DNA from: Cryptosporangium minutisporangium
Lineage (GTDB): Bacteria; Actinomycetota; Actinomycetes; Mycobacteriales; Cryptosporangiaceae
Direction of reading: 5' to 3'
NCBI RefSeq assembly: GCF_039536245.1
Contig: NZ_BAAAYN010000002.1
Coordinates: forward strand, 1-64,000
Length of the DNA: 64,000 nucleotides
The translations under genes were made by a program, and so were the position numbers. Positions 62,499 to 64,000 of this stretch are shown in pieces; within the stretch, counting starts at the first letter, position 1, and every line of letters starts with the position of its first letter. A model generated the notes under the pieces. It worked only from the letters and a program-made list of their open reading frames with translations. It was not told where the DNA came from and did not search any database.

Positions 62499-63200
62499 TC
62501 ACTTCTCCGGGAGCACGACCTCGATCTCGTTCCCGAGCCGGGCACCCAGCTGGAGATCGAGCTTGTCGCCGCTCCAGAAGCTGCCCGGGTCGTACGAGTC
62601 GGAGGACCGGCTCGCCGGCAGCAGACCCATGGCCTGGTAGGTCAGCGCGACGACCTCGGCGCAGTAGGCCGACTCGAGCGCGTTGTCGGGCCTGGTCGAG
62701 TCCTCGGCGCGCGTGCCGGCGACCGCGCCCAGCGCCGTCCGTGCGGCGTCCCGGAGCGACCGGAACCGTTGCCGGCTCCGGCCCCGTGCCCAGCGTCCGG
62801 CCAGGCCCGCGGTCGACGGGAACGGGGTGCCGTCGAGCCGGGCGATCGTCCGCAGGACCGCGTCCTCCGTCTCGCGGGTCACCGAGGCGTCGAGCTGCCG
62901 GAGCCAGGCGCGCTGCCCGTATCGATTGCCCCAGATCAGCACCGCATCGGCGAGCACGTGCAACTGGACGCCGCGCACGTGCGTGCCGGCCCACACGTCC
63001 GGCAGCGACCGGCCGAGTTCGGCGTGCCACATCAGCGGCGGCAGGTCGTCGAGCGTCACGGCCATGCCGACGTGGTTCACCGGGCTGTTGGTGAGTGTCT
63101 GGATTGCCCGGTCGGCGGCCGTCCGCCCCCGGAACAGCCACAGATCGCCGGTGCGCGTCAGCTCGACCGCCTCGGTCAGGGTCATCCGGTTGCCGGGCAT
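62499..63200 (-). CDS. YiiX/YebB-like permuted NlpC/P60 protein
   Basis: This 233-residue protein opens with the pattern GDLWLFRGRTAADRAIQTLT followed by NSPVNHVGMAV, where the His is a candidate active-site residue, and has SAYCAEVVALTYQAMGLLPA near residue 182, where the Cys would pair with it. This order (His first, Cys later) is that of the permuted papain-like YiiX family, which acts on lipid or peptide amides. No signal peptide is seen. Start at 63200 or at the ATG 15 bp further in. Confidence 0.65.
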   Translation of the reverse strand: MPGNRMTLTEAVELTRTGDLWLFRGRTAADRAIQTLTNSPVNHVGMAVTLDDLPPLMWHAELGRSLPDVWAGTHVRGVQLHVLADAVLIWGNRYGQRAWLRQLDASVTRETEDAVLRTIARLDGTPFPSTAGLAGRWARGRSRQRFRSLRDAARTALGAVAGTRAEDSTRPDNALESAYCAEVVALTYQAMGLLPASRSSDSYDPGSFWSGDKLDLQLGARLGNEIEVVLPEK

Positions 63201-63287
63201 GCCGATAGCCTAGCCACGCCCCTATCAGTGGGCGTTGAGAAGGCGCGCCCGGCGACGGCGACCACGTGCAGAACGGGGACGAGACGG

Positions 63288-63638
63288 ATGCGTTGGTGGA
63301 AAGTGGTCGGCCTTGCCGGTCTGGCCGGCGTCGCGGCGAGCGGGGTCGCGGTAGCGCGCGCGGAACGTCGGCGGCGGGCGTACTCACCGGATGAGATCCG
63401 AGCCCGGCTGCACGCCCGGATCGACGAGGCGTCGGTCCTCGAGGCGGCGGTCGGCGACACCTCCGGCACCGGCGGACCACCGCCCGGCCCCGCCGGGCTC
63501 GGCCCTCGCGGCGCGGCCACCGACGGCGGTGTGGCCTCCCACGGCGTCGCGGCGCGCGGACGTGCGGCGTTCCGTGCGGTCACCGGCCGGATGCGGACGC
63601 TCCGCGACCGCGCGACCGGCGGCCACCGGGCCGACTGA
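63288..63638 (+). CDS. Small membrane-anchored protein
   Basis: This 116-residue protein begins MRWWKVVGLAGLAGVAASGV, a membrane anchor, followed by a basic stretch (ARAERRRRAYSPDEIRAR), a short helix and a Gly/Ala/Pro-rich tail. The cytoplasmic tail is disordered in character. It is followed 4 bp later by the partial gene. Function unknown. Confidence 0.55.
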   Translation: MRWWKVVGLAGLAGVAASGVAVARAERRRRAYSPDEIRARLHARIDEASVLEAAVGDTSGTGGPPPGPAGLGPRGAATDGGVASHGVAARGRAAFRAVTGRMRTLRDRATGGHRAD

Positions 63639-63642
63639 GCCG

Positions 63643-64000
63643 ATGGACACCCCCGACCGCGTCGCTCCGGTGCCTGCCGCTCGCGCGTCCGCCCCGCCGC
63701 CGACGACCCCCGCGCCGTCGGTCGCAGCCGCCGTGCCGTCCGCCACCCGGACGCGTCCGTGCCGCTATCCGGGGTGCGACCGACCGGCCGCACCGGCGTC
63801 CGGACCGGGTCGCGCACCCGAGTACTGCGCGGATCCGGGGCACAACCGAGCCGCCGCGTTCGCCGAACGACGGCGGCGCGCACTGGAGCAGACGACCGAG
63901 AGCGCCGGGGACAGCGGTGAGGGTTCCGCGGCGTCCGGCGACCGTCCGGTCACCGCCGCCGGCGCCCGGATGGAGCACGCCGTCGAACGCTTCGCCTCCG
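63643..64000 (+). CDS. Partial gene with an N-terminal Cys/His zinc-finger-like motif
   Basis: The frame from the ATG at 63643 stays open to the window end (119 codons seen). After a Pro/Ala-rich start it has CRYPGCDRPAAPASG, then EYCADPGHNRAAAFAERRR, with Cys/Cys/Cys/His spacing that could bind zinc. Similar finger starts occur in actinobacterial proteins with long coiled coils. Its start lies 4 bp after the small membrane protein. The rest is outside the window. Confidence 0.55.
   Translation, partial: MDTPDRVAPVPAARASAPPPTTPAPSVAAAVPSATRTRPCRYPGCDRPAAPASGPGRAPEYCADPGHNRAAAFAERRRRALEQTTESAGDSGEGSAASGDRPVTAAGARMEHAVERFAS

Overview
This window reads as chromosomal DNA of a high-GC actinobacterium. 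GC is very high, codons end in G or C, and GTG starts are common. Typical families include LAL-type LuxR regulators, F420-type LLM oxidoreductases, a DUF222/HNH protein, actinobacterial SIS/MurQ/NagA enzymes and sugar ABC importers without their own ATPase. A family such as Cryptosporangiaceae or a neighbour would fit, but no rRNA or tRNA is present, so the organism cannot be named.

Layout. 0-6 kb: a minus-strand LivKHMGF branched-chain amino-acid importer led by a degenerate SDR gene. 6-13.4 kb: a large LAL regulator, a multi-pass membrane protein, CorA, a Tat-exported PhoX-like protein and a PlsC-type acyltransferase. 13.5-15.5 kb: a STAS protein, a truncated tyrosine recombinase and a FhuF-like Fe-S protein. 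15.5-21.7 kb: a LacI-regulated arabinofuranoside cluster (operator, lipoprotein, two permeases, GH127). 21.7-30.4 kb: a lipoprotein serine hydrolase, an MFS protein, two small coiled-coil proteins, an aldo/keto reductase, an IclR/LLM pair and small membrane proteins. 30.6-37.8 kb: a second LAL regulator, then a redox-looking two-component pair (cNMP-domain histidine kinase and a receiver/glutaredoxin-like/TrxR-like fusion) and a Nudix hydrolase. 38-41 kb: DUF222/HNH and a class C-type serine hydrolase. 41-51 kb: an amino-sugar and cell-wall-recycling regulon (NagA, MurQ, SIS isomerase, ABC importer, NagZ, GntR regulator with dre-like operators, divergent serpin). 51.4-64 kb: an aldehyde dehydrogenase, a class A-like serine hydrolase, two paralogous CHASE-type histidine kinases flanking a frameshifted Uma2 gene, an Ogt methyltransferase and a KhtT/KhtU-type K+/H+ antiporter, then small proteins and a partial zinc-finger-like gene.

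How the genes work together. The 41-49.7 kb block can be read as one pathway. Imported muropeptide sugar is cut by NagZ. MurNAc-6-P is converted to GlcNAc-6-P by MurQ, to GlcN-6-P by NagA and to Fru-6-P by the SIS enzyme. Three DasR-type sites tie the regulator, importer operon and serpin together. The GH127 cluster is a parallel case: a LacI operator controls an importer for arabinofuranosides that are cleaved in the cytoplasm. Neither importer has its own ATPase, which implies a shared MsiK-type subunit elsewhere.

The most unusual items are two arrays of a repeat with a 31-32 bp period, about 51 kb apart, one of them arranged around a perfect 14 bp dyad; the receiver-TrxR fusion that has lost the CxxC disulfide; and several enzymes that have lost catalytic residues.
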